Source: Gemmatimonadota bacterium
GTDB taxonomy: Bacteria > Gemmatimonadota > Gemmatimonadetes > Gemmatimonadales > GWC2-71-9
Length of the DNA: 64,000 nt
Assembly: GCA_016874005.1 (NCBI GenBank)
Contig: VGVQ01000001.1
Span: 186,001 to 250,000, forward strand
Direction of reading: 5' to 3'
Shown: piece by piece, positions 49,954-59,610 of the stretch
Position numbering within the stretch: the stretch's first letter is position 1
Layout: each line of letters starts with the position of its first letter
The notes under the pieces: model-generated
Databases searched by the model: none
What the model was told of the DNA's origin: nothing
The model's input: only the letters and a program-made list of their open reading frames with translations
Position numbers and translations under genes: made by a program

Positions 49954-52428
49954 ATGACCGGACCCAATGCGCGCGAGCGCGTGCTGCCTCGGCCGATCGA
50001 GGACGAGCTTCGCCAGAGCTTCATCAACTATTCGATGAGCGTGATCGTGTCGCGCGCGTTGCCGGACGTGCGCGACGGGCTGAAGCCGGTGCACCGCAGG
50101 ATCCTCAACGCGATGAACGAGTTGGGCCTGGTGCCCGGCCGGCCGTACAAGAAGTCCGCCACCGTCGTCGGCGAAGTGTTAGGCAAGTACCACCCCCACG
50201 GCGACGCTCCGGTCTACGACGCCTTGGTCCGGATGGTCCAGGATTTCTCGCTCCGCTACCCCTTGATCGACGGGCAGGGCAACTTCGGCTCGGTCGACGG
50301 CGATCCCCCGGCGGCCTATCGCTACACCGAAGCCCGGCTCACCCGGGTCGCGGTGGCGATGCTCGAGGACATCGACAAGAACACCGTCGACTACCAGCCC
50401 AATTTCGACGATCGACTCCAGGAACCCACCGTCCTGCCGTCGAAGATCCCCAATCTCCTGGTCAACGGCTCGAGCGGCATCGCGGTCGGGATGGCCACCA
50501 ACATTCCGCCCCACAACCTCCGGGAGATCTGCACCGCGGTCGAGATGCTGGTCGACAACCCCAAGACCACGGTCCAGGACCTGATGACCCACGTCAAGGG
50601 TCCCGATTTCCCGACCGGCGGCTACATCTACGGGGTCCAGGGGCTCAAGGAGGCGTTCGAGACGGGCCGCGGCAAGGTGGTGATGCGGGCCCGGGCCCAG
50701 ATCGAGGAGAAGGAGTCGTCGGGCCGCACCTCGATCGTCGTGACCGAGCTGCCCTACCAGGTCAACAAAGCCAATTTGGCCCGCGACATCGCCGACTTGG
50801 TCATCGACAAGAAGCTGGAAGGGATCTCGGCGGTCCGCGACGAGTCCGACCGCGACGGGATGCGGCTGGTCATCGAGCTCAAGCGCGATGCGATCGCCCA
50901 CGTGGTCCTGAACCAGCTCTACAAGCACACCGCGATGCAGTCGACCTTCGGGGTCATCAACCTGGCGCTGGTGAAGGGCCAGCCCAAGGTGATGAACCTG
51001 AAGGAGCTGCTGGAGCACTTCATCGAGCACCGCCACAACATCATCGTCCGGCGGACCCAGTTCGATCTCGATCATGCCCAGGCCAGGGAGCACATTCTCG
51101 AGGGCCTGAAGATCGCGGTCGACAACATCGACGAAGTGGTCGACATCATCCGGAAATCGAAGGACGTCGAAGAAGCCGACGAGCGACTCCGGAAGCGCTT
51201 CAAGTTGTCCGAGAAGCAGAGCGAAGCGATCCTCAACATGCGACTCGCCAAGCTCACCGGGCTCGAGATCGAGAAACTCGAGGCCGAGCTCAAGGAGGTG
51301 CGGGCCATCATCGCCGACCTGAAGGGGATCCTCGCCTCGAAGGATCGGCGGATGAAGATCTTGAAGGGCGAGATGCAGGAGGTCGCCAAGACCTACGGCG
51401 ACGATCGGCGGACCGAGATCATCCCCGACCAGACCGAATTCTCGGTCGAGGATCTGATCGCCGAAGAAGACATGGTGATCACCATCTCCCACTCGGGCTA
51501 CATCAAGCGGACCCCGGTTTCGACTTATCGCCGGCAGCGGCGCGGCGGCAAGGGCCTGACCGGCGCCACGACCAAAGAAGACGACTGGATCGAGCACCTG
51601 TTCATCGCGAGCACTCACGACTACGTGATGTTCTTCTCGAACAAGGGGCAGGTCTACTGGCTCAAGGTCCACGAGATCCCGCAAGGCGGCCGAGCCACCC
51701 GCGGCAAACCGATCATTCAGTGCATCGCGGTCCGGCCCGACGAGCACATCACCGCCCTGGTGCCGGTGCGCGAGTTCGTCGACAACCGCTGGCTCATCTT
51801 CGCGACCCGCCAGGGAACCGTGAAGAAGTCGGTCCTCTCCGACTACGGCAACCCCCGAGCCAATGGGATCATCGCCATCAACGTCGAAAAAGGCGACGAG
51901 TTGATCGACGTTCAGCTCACCGACGGCAACAACGACATCGTGTTGGCGACCCGGGGTGGAATGAGCATTCGGTTCCAGGAGAGCGACGTCCGCGAGATGG
52001 GCCGGGCCACCACGGGGGTCAAGGGCATCGAGCTCGACGCCCAGGACCGCCTGATCGGGATGGTGGTGATCCGCCGCGACGCCACCCTGCTCGTCGTCAG
52101 CGACAAGGGTTTCGGAAAGCGATCGGAGCTGGCCGACTACCGGGTCCAGAAGCGCGGCGGCAAGGGAATCATCACCTTCCACAACACCGACAAGACCGGC
52201 GATTGCGTGGCCCTCAAGGAAGTCCAGCCGCAGGACGAGCTGATGATGATCACGAAGAGCGGGGTCTTGATCCGGGTGCCGGTCGACGGAATCCGGGTCA
52301 TCGGGCGAAACACCCAGGGCGTCCGGGTCATGAACCTCGACGAGGGCGATACCGTGGTGGGGGTGGCTCGGGTGGTCAAGGAAGAAGAGAGCGAGGGCGA
52401 CGAGGTGGAGGGTGCCGCGGGCGAGTAG
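49954..52428 (+). CDS. gyrA: DNA gyrase subunit A
   Basis: 824 residues from ATG 49954 (GTG 49948 is an alternative adding two). The N-terminal breakage-reunion domain has the catalytic Tyr in [10 protein letters not shown], the quinolone pocket [17 protein letters not shown], and the coiled-coil domain. The C-terminal pinwheel has the GyrA box QRRGGKG near residue 530 and six beta-blade repeats, ending in an acidic tail ([15 protein letters not shown]). With GyrB it introduces negative supercoils. The GyrA box favours gyrase over topoisomerase IV ParC. gyrB is not adjacent in this window. Positions equal to E. coli Ser83 and Ala84 are Ala and Pro. Confidence 0.96.
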   Translation: MTGPNARERVLPRPIEDELRQSFINYSMSVIVSRALPDVRDGLKPVHRRILNAMNELGLVPGRPYKKSATVVGEVLGKYHPHGDAPVYDALVRMVQDFSLRYPLIDGQGNFGSVDGDPPAAYRYTEARLTRVAVAMLEDIDKNTVDYQPNFDDRLQEPTVLPSKIPNLLVNGSSGIAVGMATNIPPHNLREICTAVEMLVDNPKTTVQDLMTHVKGPDFPTGGYIYGVQGLKEAFETGRGKVVMRARAQIEEKESSGRTSIVVTELPYQVNKANLARDIADLVIDKKLEGISAVRDESDRDGMRLVIELKRDAIAHVVLNQLYKHTAMQSTFGVINLALVKGQPKVMNLKELLEHFIEHRHNIIVRRTQFDLDHAQAREHILEGLKIAVDNIDEVVDIIRKSKDVEEADERLRKRFKLSEKQSEAILNMRLAKLTGLEIEKLEAELKEVRAIIADLKGILASKDRRMKILKGEMQEVAKTYGDDRRTEIIPDQTEFSVEDLIAEEDMVITISHSGYIKRTPVSTYRRQRRGGKGLTGATTKEDDWIEHLFIASTHDYVMFFSNKGQVYWLKVHEIPQGGRATRGKPIIQCIAVRPDEHITALVPVREFVDNRWLIFATRQGTVKKSVLSDYGNPRANGIIAINVEKGDELIDVQLTDGNNDIVLATRGGMSIRFQESDVREMGRATTGVKGIELDAQDRLIGMVVIRRDATLLVVSDKGFGKRSELADYRVQKRGGKGIITFHNTDKTGDCVALKEVQPQDELMMITKSGVLIRVPVDGIRVIGRNTQGVRVMNLDEGDTVVGVARVVKEEESEGDEVEGAAGE

Positions 52429-52474
52429 GCGAACGAGCACTGGGATACCGATCAACCAGCGGAGGACCGCGGCG

Positions 52475-53440
52475 ATGGGGCAGCCGCCGAAAATCACCCG
52501 GGAGGACCTCGAACGCACGGCGGCGGCGCTGGCGGGTCACGCCGAACGCACGCCGCTGGTCGAGTCGGCCGAACTGTCCCGCCGCTTCGGGGTCCCCGTC
52601 AGGGTCAAGTGCGAGTTTCTCCAGCCGGTCGGCGCCTTCAAGCAGCGAGGGGCGTACACCGCCATCGCTCGGCTCACCCCGGAGCAACGCGCTCGCGGGA
52701 TCATCACCTATTCCAGCGGCAATCACGGCCAAGCCGTGGCCTACGTGGCGAAGGAATTCGGGGCCCGCGCGGTCATCGTGGTCAACGATACCGCCCCCGC
52801 CATCAAGATCGAGGGGATGCGGCGCCATGGCGCCGAGATCGTCTTGGTCTCCAGGAAGGACCGGGAGCGCCGGGCCCACGCCCTGATCGATCGGGAGGGA
52901 CTGGTCCTGGTGGCCCCGTACGACAACGTCGACGTCGTCATGGGCCAGGGTACCTGCGCCCTCGAGATCCTCCAGGACCAACCGGAAACCGGCACCATCA
53001 TCACCCCGATCGGCGGCGGCGGGATGTTGGCGGGGACCTGCGCCGCGGTGGCGGCGATCAAGCCCGAGGTCGCCGTCTACGGCGTCGAACCGGCTCTTTC
53101 GCCGAAGCTCACCGCGGCGCTCGCGGCGGGCCACCCGGTTCCGTTCGACCCCGTCGAGACCCTGGCCGACGGGCTCGTCCCCACGGCAACCGGCGAGATC
53201 ACCCTGGCCTACATCGCTCCGGTGATTCGCCAGGCCATCACGCTCACCGAGGACGAGATCGCCGCCGGGGTGCGGTTCCTCTATCGGTCCATGGGTCTCA
53301 AGGTCGAGCCCTCGGGCGCCACACCGGTCGCGGCCTTGATCGCGGGCAAGATCGCCCCGAGCGGCCCGGTGGCTTGCGTACTGACCGGCGGTAACATGGA
53401 CCCCGCCGTGTTCCGCCGCCTGGTGGGGTCGGTCGGATGA
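52475..53440 (+). CDS. PLP-dependent threonine/serine dehydratase-like enzyme (or serine racemase)
   Basis: 321 residues, fold type II. The PLP Lys is in GAFKQRGAY near residue 55, the phosphate loop is GGGGMLAGT, and SSGNHGQAVAYVAKEFG is the family's substrate loop. There is no C-terminal ACT regulatory domain, so it is the short catabolic or racemase-like form and not classical biosynthetic IlvA. It deaminates Thr or Ser to 2-oxo acid and ammonia. GGAGG lies nine bases before ATG 52475. The stop overlaps the start of the GGDEF gene (ATGA). Confidence 0.88.
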   Translation: MGQPPKITREDLERTAAALAGHAERTPLVESAELSRRFGVPVRVKCEFLQPVGAFKQRGAYTAIARLTPEQRARGIITYSSGNHGQAVAYVAKEFGARAVIVVNDTAPAIKIEGMRRHGAEIVLVSRKDRERRAHALIDREGLVLVAPYDNVDVVMGQGTCALEILQDQPETGTIITPIGGGGMLAGTCAAVAAIKPEVAVYGVEPALSPKLTAALAAGHPVPFDPVETLADGLVPTATGEITLAYIAPVIRQAITLTEDEIAAGVRFLYRSMGLKVEPSGATPVAALIAGKIAPSGPVACVLTGGNMDPAVFRRLVGSVG

Positions 53441-54867
53441 CATCGGCGCCGCATATTCTGGTCGTCGATGACGACGAGACGCTCAACCGCTCGCTCGTCT
53501 CCATCCTCGGATACGAGGGCTACCGCCTCTCCAGTCGGACCAGCGCGGCCGACCTCATCGAGACTCTCGACCGCGATCGGGTCGATCTCTTGATCCTCGA
53601 TCTCGGACTCCCCGACATGGATGGACTCTCCGCGCTCGAACGGGTCAAACGCCACCCGGCTCACTGCGACATCCCGATCTTGGTGCTCTCGGGGGCGCCA
53701 GCCAGCGACGCCTCCGCCGAGGCCATTGGCTTGGGCGCCGCGGACTTCGTGGCCAAGCCGTTTCGCCTCAAGGACCTGCTCGCCAGGATCGATTCGCATC
53801 TCAAGACCGGACGGGCTTTGGTGGAGGCCCGCGAACGCGCCTCCACCGAAGGAACCCTGAACGAGATCCTCGAGTCGCTCGCCGCCGCCACCTCGCCGGC
53901 GGAGGTCTACCAAGCTCTGGTGCGGCGGCTCTCCGCCGGCCTGCGGATCAGTCGCTGCTCGATCGTGCTCGACGACGAGAACGGCGAGACCGGAACGGTG
54001 GTCGCCGCTTCGGAGAGCCCGGCCTTGCGGCACCTGACCATCGAGCTGCGCCGTTACCCGGAGCTGTTGGGGCCCATGGTCACTCAGTCCCGCCTCCTGA
54101 TCACCGACGTCGGCAACGACCCGCTCTTCGCGTCGGTGCGGGAGCTGTGGCGGATCGAGGGTCGGCTGGTGCCGACGACCTCGGTCGGCACGGTCCCGTT
54201 TCGGATCCAGACCGGTCGAGCCGGAGCGTGTTTCATCCGCACGGCGGGTAACGATCCGGTGCTCACCCCAGCCGATCTCGAGTTGGTCGAACGGGTCATC
54301 AGGGCCGCGACACCCGCGCTGGATCGAACCTACGACTACGAGACCGCGATCCGGCGCCAGGACGAGATGCGACAGTTGGCCGAAACCGATCCGCTGACCG
54401 GGTTGTTCAACCGGCGGGCCTTCGGGGAGCGGCTCGAGCGTGACCTGGCCAGTGCCAGTCGTTCCAACACGGTGTTGTCGTGCTTGATGCTCGACATCGA
54501 TCACTTCAAGTCGCTCAACGACACCTACGGCCACAGCCTCGGCGATCGGGTCCTGACCCAGCTCGCCGACCTGCTCCGACGGGAACAGCGCGCCATGGAC
54601 ATCCTGGCCCGGCTCGGCGGCGAGGAGTTCGTCGTTCTCCTGCCGGAAACCGGCGTTCGGGGTGCTCGAATCTACGCCGAGCGGATCCTCAGGAAGGTCA
54701 ACGGCGCCATGATGGGCACCGCGGAGAATCCGGTTCAGATTACGGTCAGCATCGGTCTCGCTACCTTTCCCGACGAACGGGTGACCGATCCCGATTCCCT
54801 GCTCCGCTTGGCCGACCTCAACCTCCTCAGGGCGAAAGCCGACGGGCGCAACCGGTACCGCGATTGA
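53437..54867 (+). CDS. Response regulator REC-GAF-GGDEF diguanylate cyclase
   Basis: 476 residues. REC domain at about 5-125 with the acidic pair VVDDDE, phospho-acceptor Asp in LILDLGLPDMDG (about 53) and the Lys in AKPF. A GAF-like domain follows at about 145-300, then GGDEF at about 310-475 with GGEEF at the active site and an RxxD inhibitory site (RAMD) nine residues before it. The enzyme should make cyclic di-GMP and be product-inhibited. No histidine kinase is adjacent; the Ser/Thr kinase gene starts five bases later. Confidence 0.93.
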   Translation: MTSAPHILVVDDDETLNRSLVSILGYEGYRLSSRTSAADLIETLDRDRVDLLILDLGLPDMDGLSALERVKRHPAHCDIPILVLSGAPASDASAEAIGLGAADFVAKPFRLKDLLARIDSHLKTGRALVEARERASTEGTLNEILESLAAATSPAEVYQALVRRLSAGLRISRCSIVLDDENGETGTVVAASESPALRHLTIELRRYPELLGPMVTQSRLLITDVGNDPLFASVRELWRIEGRLVPTTSVGTVPFRIQTGRAGACFIRTAGNDPVLTPADLELVERVIRAATPALDRTYDYETAIRRQDEMRQLAETDPLTGLFNRRAFGERLERDLASASRSNTVLSCLMLDIDHFKSLNDTYGHSLGDRVLTQLADLLRREQRAMDILARLGGEEFVVLLPETGVRGARIYAERILRKVNGAMMGTAENPVQITVSIGLATFPDERVTDPDSLLRLADLNLLRAKADGRNRYRD

Positions 54868-54872
54868 GCAAC

Positions 54873-55865
54873 ATGCGTTGTCCGCGGTGCGGGGCGATCT
54901 ATCAGCCTCCGGCGCGGTTTTGCATCAAGGATGGCTTCCCGCTGGTGATCGCCGGCCAGCCGGACCCACCCGGATTGCACCGGACCGGCGATTTCGCCAA
55001 GCCGGGCGCGGGTCGCGACCTCGCCTCGGGCCTGGTGGGTCGAGTCATCGACGGTCGCTACGCCCTCGAGAAGCGGGTCGGCGAGGGTGGGATGGCGTAC
55101 GTCTACCGGGCCGCGGACCGCCAGACCGGCGGCATCGTGGCGATCAAGGTGCTGATGTCGCGTCTGGCCGGTGACGCGGAATCGGTTGCCCGGCTCCGCC
55201 GCGAAGCGCAACTCGCGACCAAGCTCAACCATCCCAATTGCTGCGGGCTGCTCGGCTACGGCGAAGCCAACGGCTTGCCGTACCTGGTAATGCCCTTCCT
55301 CGAGGGCGAAACCTTGGCGACCCGGGAAAACCGGGTCGGACCGATGGCCGCCGAGCTGGCCGTTCCGATCGTCATCCAGCTCTGCCGAGGGCTCCAGCAC
55401 GCCCACGACGCCGGGATCCTCCATCGCGATCTCAAGCCGGAGAACATCATGCTGGTCCCCGACCGCGGAGTGGAGCGCGCGGTGGTGATGGACTTCGGCT
55501 TGGCCAAGGAAAGCCTCTTCGGCAGCGATCCGGGCAAGCTGACGGCCACCGGCATCGTCCTCGGGACGCCCGAGTTCATGAGCCCGGAACAGATTCGCGG
55601 CAAGCAAATCGACCAGCGGAGCGACGTCTACGCGCTCGGCGTTCTGGCGTTCGAGCTGTTGACCGGAACCTTGCCGTTCGAGGGCAAGAACGCCCAGGAG
55701 ACCATGCTCAATCACCTCCAAGGCCGGCCCAAGCGGCTCCGGGCGGTTCGGAGCGATCTGTCGGAATCGCTGGAGCACGTCCTCGACCGGGCCCTCAGGG
55801 CCGACCCAGTCGATCGGTACCGTTCGATGACCGAGTTCGCCGAAGCGCTCGGCAGGATTCTCTGA
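54873..55865 (+). CDS. Serine/threonine protein kinase with N-terminal zinc ribbon
   Basis: 330 residues. The N-terminus MRCPRCGAIYQPPARFC is a zinc-ribbon-like segment (C3, C6, C17). The kinase domain runs about 60-328: P-loop VGEGGMAYVYRA, VAIK with the catalytic Lys, HRDLKPEN near 183, DFGLAK near 206, and the activation-segment GTPEFMSPEQ. It ends with the kinase fold: no membrane helix, PASTA or sensor domain. That makes it a soluble Hanks-type kinase whose input may come through the ribbon. Follows the diguanylate cyclase gene by five bases, so shared signalling is possible. Confidence 0.92.
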   Translation: MRCPRCGAIYQPPARFCIKDGFPLVIAGQPDPPGLHRTGDFAKPGAGRDLASGLVGRVIDGRYALEKRVGEGGMAYVYRAADRQTGGIVAIKVLMSRLAGDAESVARLRREAQLATKLNHPNCCGLLGYGEANGLPYLVMPFLEGETLATRENRVGPMAAELAVPIVIQLCRGLQHAHDAGILHRDLKPENIMLVPDRGVERAVVMDFGLAKESLFGSDPGKLTATGIVLGTPEFMSPEQIRGKQIDQRSDVYALGVLAFELLTGTLPFEGKNAQETMLNHLQGRPKRLRAVRSDLSESLEHVLDRALRADPVDRYRSMTEFAEALGRIL

Positions 55866-55887
55866 TGGTGGCTCCTGGAGTGGCCCG

Positions 55888-56661
55888 GTGAGTCGGTGGT
55901 GGGTGGGGCTCGGGCTGGCCGCGTCGGGGTGCGCCGTGACGCCGATAACCGGGAAAATCGCCGCCGGCGACGAGGCCTTCGTGATCGCGGTTGGCGAGGG
56001 GACCGATGGCGCGACCGATCTGTTCGCGGCGCCGGCCACCGCCGGGAAGTACTATCGACTGACCTTCAGCCGGGTGGTCGAGGACCGGCCCCGGTTGTCG
56101 CCCTCGGGGACCGTCGTCGGGTTCTTCCGCCGCCTGCCCACCGCCACCGAGCTGGTCCTGCTCGACCTCACCTCCATGGCCGAGCGCCGCGCCCGGCTCC
56201 CGGGTACCGCCAGCCGAATCGGGTGGAGCGAGGCCGGCGACACGGTGTTCGTGGCGGCGGCGGCCGACACCCTGATGGCGGCGCTGGCCGCCCCGGAGTT
56301 CTCGCTGACGCCGGTCCCGCCCGGGCTCCGTGGTGGCGCGGCGCGAGCCATCGGCGAGTGGCTCGGTCCGAGCGGATTCGCGGTGGTCGGCCCCTGCCGC
56401 CATCGCGAGGGGGTCTGCGCCCTGGTCAGCGACAGCGTCGAGACCTTGCTCGGCCCCGTCGACCTCGAACCGGTGCGTTGGGGGCCGGAGGCGGTGGGCT
56501 ACGTTCGCGACGGACGAATCGAGGTTCGACCGTTAGGCGGCGGCCGGCCGACTCACCCCAACCTCGCCGAGGCGCCCCGGGGCCTCCGCCAGCTCACCCA
56601 CCACCCCGGAACCCGGAGAGTCGATCCGGCGCCCCCGGCGGACGCCAGGGTCCCTCGTTAG
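55888..56661 (+). CDS. Putative lipoprotein with propeller-like repeats, unknown function
   Basis: 257 residues from a GTG. The signal ends LAASGC, a lipobox. The body has TolB-like traits (PRLSPSGTVVGFFRR, then GWSEAGDTVFVAAAADT), suggesting a small propeller, but the C-terminus is short and Pro-rich. Cys residues occur in GPCRHREGVCAL. I do not recognise a named family. It lies 22 bases after the kinase gene, so it is probably co-transcribed. It ends at CGT-TAG-G. Confidence 0.6.
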   Translation: MSRWWVGLGLAASGCAVTPITGKIAAGDEAFVIAVGEGTDGATDLFAAPATAGKYYRLTFSRVVEDRPRLSPSGTVVGFFRRLPTATELVLLDLTSMAERRARLPGTASRIGWSEAGDTVFVAAAADTLMAALAAPEFSLTPVPPGLRGGAARAIGEWLGPSGFAVVGPCRHREGVCALVSDSVETLLGPVDLEPVRWGPEAVGYVRDGRIEVRPLGGGRPTHPNLAEAPRGLRQLTHHPGTRRVDPAPPADARVPR

Positions 56662-56740
56662 GATCGCGGGGTGGAGGCGAGGGTTACGGCCCGGTTATCT
56701 TGGGGCCCTTCGTTGACCCTCTATTTCGGGATGTATTCGG

Positions 56741-57883
56741 ATGAAAATGCTCGTTCTCGGAGCCGGGCTCCAGGGCTGCGCCTGCGCTCATAACCTGTTG
56801 CAGCACGACGACGTCGAATCGGTCACCATCGCCGACCTGAACCCCCATCGGCTGCCCAAGTTCCTCGCCCCCTTGGTCGGCAAGCGGCTCAAACCGGTGC
56901 CGTTCGACGCCGGCGACTATCCCTCGGTCGTCGAGCTGATGCGGGGCCACGACTCCGCGATGTGCGCCCTCCCCTACTACTTCAACGAGGCGATGACCCG
57001 CGCCGCGATCGACGGAGGGGCCCACTTCTCCGATCTGGGCGGTAACACCGAGATCGTCGTCAGGCAGAAGAAGCTCCATGAACACGCCCTGGTCAAGGGA
57101 CTGTCCGTGGTTCCGGACTGCGGCTTGGCCCCGGGAATGGTCAATATCCTGGCCGCCGAGGGGATCCGGAGGCTCGATCGGGCTCGGTCGGTCAAGATCT
57201 ACGTCGGCGGACTGCCCCAGCATCCCGAGCCGCCGCTCAACTACCAGATCGTCTACTCGCTCGAAGGCGCGCTCGATTACTACACGACGCCCTCGTGGGT
57301 ATTGCGGGCCGGCCAGCCAATCCAAGTGGACGCCTTGAGCGAACTCGAGTCCCAGCAATTTCCGGAGCCGGTCGGGACCCTCGAGGCCTTTCACACCGGC
57401 GGCGGGATCAGCACGATGCCGTTCGCCTACCAGGGCAAGATCGACACCATGGAGTACAAGACCCTTCGATACCCCGGCCACGTGGCGATCATGCGACCGA
57501 TCCGCGACTTGGGGTTGATCTCGAATACTCCCATCCCGGTCAAGGGCGCCATGGTGTCGCCGCGCGACCTGTTCATCGCGGCCGTCCAGCCCAAGTTGCT
57601 CAAGCCGGAAGGGCGCGACCTGGTCGCCCTCCGAGTCATCGTCACCGGTGCCGCGGCCGGCCGGGACCGGTCGGTCCAGTTCGAACTGTTGGCGTACTAC
57701 GACACGGCGTTGGGTATCAGCGCGATGATGCAGACCACCGGCTATTCGCTCTCGCTCACCGGTCTGATGCAGGCCCGCGGCACCATCACGGCTCACGGCG
57801 TCCACACCCCGGACGAAGCGGTGCCGTTCCAGCCGTACGTCGACGGGTTGGCCCGTTTCGGGGTCCGGATCCAGGAGCAATGA
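56741..57883 (+). CDS. Saccharopine dehydrogenase-like NAD(P)-dependent oxidoreductase
   Basis: 380 residues. The Rossmann start MKMLVLGAGLQGCACAHNLL is followed by the acidic end of strand 2 (ADLNPHR), then the ALPYYFNEAMTRAAIDGGAHF region and the catalytic-domain segment DCGLAPGMVNILAAEG, as in saccharopine reductase and lysine 6-dehydrogenase families. Cytoplasmic. The likely reaction is reversible oxidation at an amino-acid side-chain amine; the substrate is not determined. The stop overlaps the start of the thioredoxin-like gene (ATGA). Confidence 0.85.
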   Translation: MKMLVLGAGLQGCACAHNLLQHDDVESVTIADLNPHRLPKFLAPLVGKRLKPVPFDAGDYPSVVELMRGHDSAMCALPYYFNEAMTRAAIDGGAHFSDLGGNTEIVVRQKKLHEHALVKGLSVVPDCGLAPGMVNILAAEGIRRLDRARSVKIYVGGLPQHPEPPLNYQIVYSLEGALDYYTTPSWVLRAGQPIQVDALSELESQQFPEPVGTLEAFHTGGGISTMPFAYQGKIDTMEYKTLRYPGHVAIMRPIRDLGLISNTPIPVKGAMVSPRDLFIAAVQPKLLKPEGRDLVALRVIVTGAAAGRDRSVQFELLAYYDTALGISAMMQTTGYSLSLTGLMQARGTITAHGVHTPDEAVPFQPYVDGLARFGVRIQEQ

Positions 57884-58434
57884 CCGCCGCGCCGCGGAGT
57901 CTCGATGCCGCGCCGGAGTTGAACTGGGCGGCTCTCTGGGCCTTGGCGCAACCGTGGTCCGAGTTCTTTTCGCCCGCCATGGACCTCGCCCCACTCTGGC
58001 AGGGAGTCTGGCGACAGGCCTCGGCCCCGGGCTGGGCGGTGGACCGGCTCAAGGCCGGCCCGCCGGTCCAGCTGCTGGCCCTGAACCACGATTGGTGCTG
58101 GGACGCGGCCAACACGGTTCCGTGGATCGCCCGGCTCGCCGAAGCGGTCCCCGGCACCGAGTTCAAGACGCTGCTCCGCGACGAGCACCCCGAGGTCATG
58201 GATCGATTCCTGACCCGGGGCACCCGTTCGATCCCGATCATCTTCGGGCTCGGCGGCGATTTCACTTTGCTGGGACATTGGGGGCCGCGGCCGGCCGCGC
58301 TGCAGGCCTGGTTCTACCAGCACCGGCACACGCTCCCCAAGGAGCAGCGCTACCAGGAGATGCGGCGCTGGTACCTCAAGGACCGAGGAGAATCCACGCT
58401 CCGGGAACTCATGGCAGCAATCGGGCGAGGTTAG
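57880..58434 (+). CDS. Thioredoxin-like fold protein with DWCWD motif
   Basis: 184 residues. The central LLALNHDWCWDAANTVPWI resembles the thioredoxin_9 type, where the usual motif is E-D-W-C-x-D-A. A single Cys is present where thioredoxin has CxxC, so disulfide exchange by two Cys is not possible. The fold continues with FKTLLRDEHPEVMDRFL and SIPIIFGL (cis-Pro). Translationally coupled to the saccharopine dehydrogenase-like gene. It ends directly against the convergent barrel gene, with no bases between the stops. Confidence 0.8.
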   Translation: MTAAPRSLDAAPELNWAALWALAQPWSEFFSPAMDLAPLWQGVWRQASAPGWAVDRLKAGPPVQLLALNHDWCWDAANTVPWIARLAEAVPGTEFKTLLRDEHPEVMDRFLTRGTRSIPIIFGLGGDFTLLGHWGPRPAALQAWFYQHRHTLPKEQRYQEMRRWYLKDRGESTLRELMAAIGRG

Positions 58435-59610
58435 TCAGAAGCTCCAGTTGGTACCCATCGAAAAGTTGAAGCCGTGGCGGCCGGTGGCAAAACTGGTCGT
58501 GAGAATCGCCGAACGGAGCACCCGCAGGGCGATCCCGCCGCCGCCACCAAAAGATGTGGTCGAGCCGGGCCGGACCGAGAAGTCGTCCTCGATCCGGACC
58601 CGATCGGCGAACCCCACCAGGGTCACCGCGCCGAGATCGCCGGCGTTGAGCAGGTCGTGGCGAACCTCCACCGAGGTGAGGTCCACGTCGCTCGCCGCCA
58701 CGGCCCCCGCCGGGAAGCTCCGATGACCGTCCGGCCCCGCGAAGGTCGTCTCCCGCTCCCAGCCGAAATGGCCGAACCGAGCGGCCAGCGGCGCCCGGGC
58801 GCTCTGGCGCCGGATCAGGGCCCGGCCGGCCACCACGGTCCCCTCACGCGGTGAGAGGTAACCCCGAAAGTGGAGGTACCCGAAGCCGTGCACGCCCCCG
58901 TCGTCGTCCGGGGCCCCGAGCGAATCGTCTCGGCCGGTCCCGAAGCCGGCGCCCGCCTCGAGCAGCACGCCGGTGGAGGGAGTGAATTCCCGGTCGCGGG
59001 TGTCGAGCACCAGGGCGGGCCGGACCACCAGGGTGGTACGGCGAACCGGGGCCGAAAACCGATCCCCGAACAAACTGCTGTCGGATCGAGGAATCAGGCT
59101 GGTCCGATCGATCCTGGCACCCAAGGCGATCCGGACCGGGCCCACAATCGTCCGGGTGACGTCGAGACGAAGGCCGAATCGCTCGCGGACCAGCCGGTTG
59201 GCATCGACGTTGGCCCGATCCCGGTCGATCGATTCGAGATCGGAACCGACTCCCGAGTAAGCGAACCTGCCTTGCCGTTCGGCGCTCAGGGCTCCCTGGA
59301 ATCGCCAGCCTGGTACCAGTCCGGGGGCCCGCATTTCCAAGCGGACGAACCGGCTTCCGCGCGTTCCGGCACCGGCCTCGGCGGAGAAGGCTCCTCGGAA
59401 GGTGATCGGGTTGATCACGTCCCGTTCGTCGGATTGGGAGAGGAAGTACGGGGCGTTCTGGGTTCGCTGCCAGCGGATCACGCCGACCAGACCATCGGTC
59501 GGGGTGCCCAGCAGGTAGGGGAAATAGCTCGACCGCCAGGGCTCCTGCGCCGCGACCGAGCCGGCGGCCACGACGAGGATGCCTAACGTCAATCGCAGGA
59601 TTCGGATCAT
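58435..59610 (-). CDS. Outer-membrane beta-barrel, Omp85/surface-antigen-like, without POTRA domains
   Basis: 391 residues, signal peptide ending SVAAQ. The body has alternating strands with the barrel signature DTRDREFTPSTGVLLEAGAG near residue 210 and a last strand ending NFSMGTNWSF, with the terminal Phe recognised by the BAM machinery. No room for POTRA domains at the N-terminus, so it is not BamA itself. ATG 59610 overlaps the stop of the asparaginase gene (ATGA), linking it to a periplasmic hydrolase. It may transport or anchor material at the surface; substrate unknown. Confidence 0.78.
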   Translation of the reverse strand: MIRILRLTLGILVVAAGSVAAQEPWRSSYFPYLLGTPTDGLVGVIRWQRTQNAPYFLSQSDERDVINPITFRGAFSAEAGAGTRGSRFVRLEMRAPGLVPGWRFQGALSAERQGRFAYSGVGSDLESIDRDRANVDANRLVRERFGLRLDVTRTIVGPVRIALGARIDRTSLIPRSDSSLFGDRFSAPVRRTTLVVRPALVLDTRDREFTPSTGVLLEAGAGFGTGRDDSLGAPDDDGGVHGFGYLHFRGYLSPREGTVVAGRALIRRQSARAPLAARFGHFGWERETTFAGPDGHRSFPAGAVAASDVDLTSVEVRHDLLNAGDLGAVTLVGFADRVRIEDDFSVRPGSTTSFGGGGGIALRVLRSAILTTSFATGRHGFNFSMGTNWSF

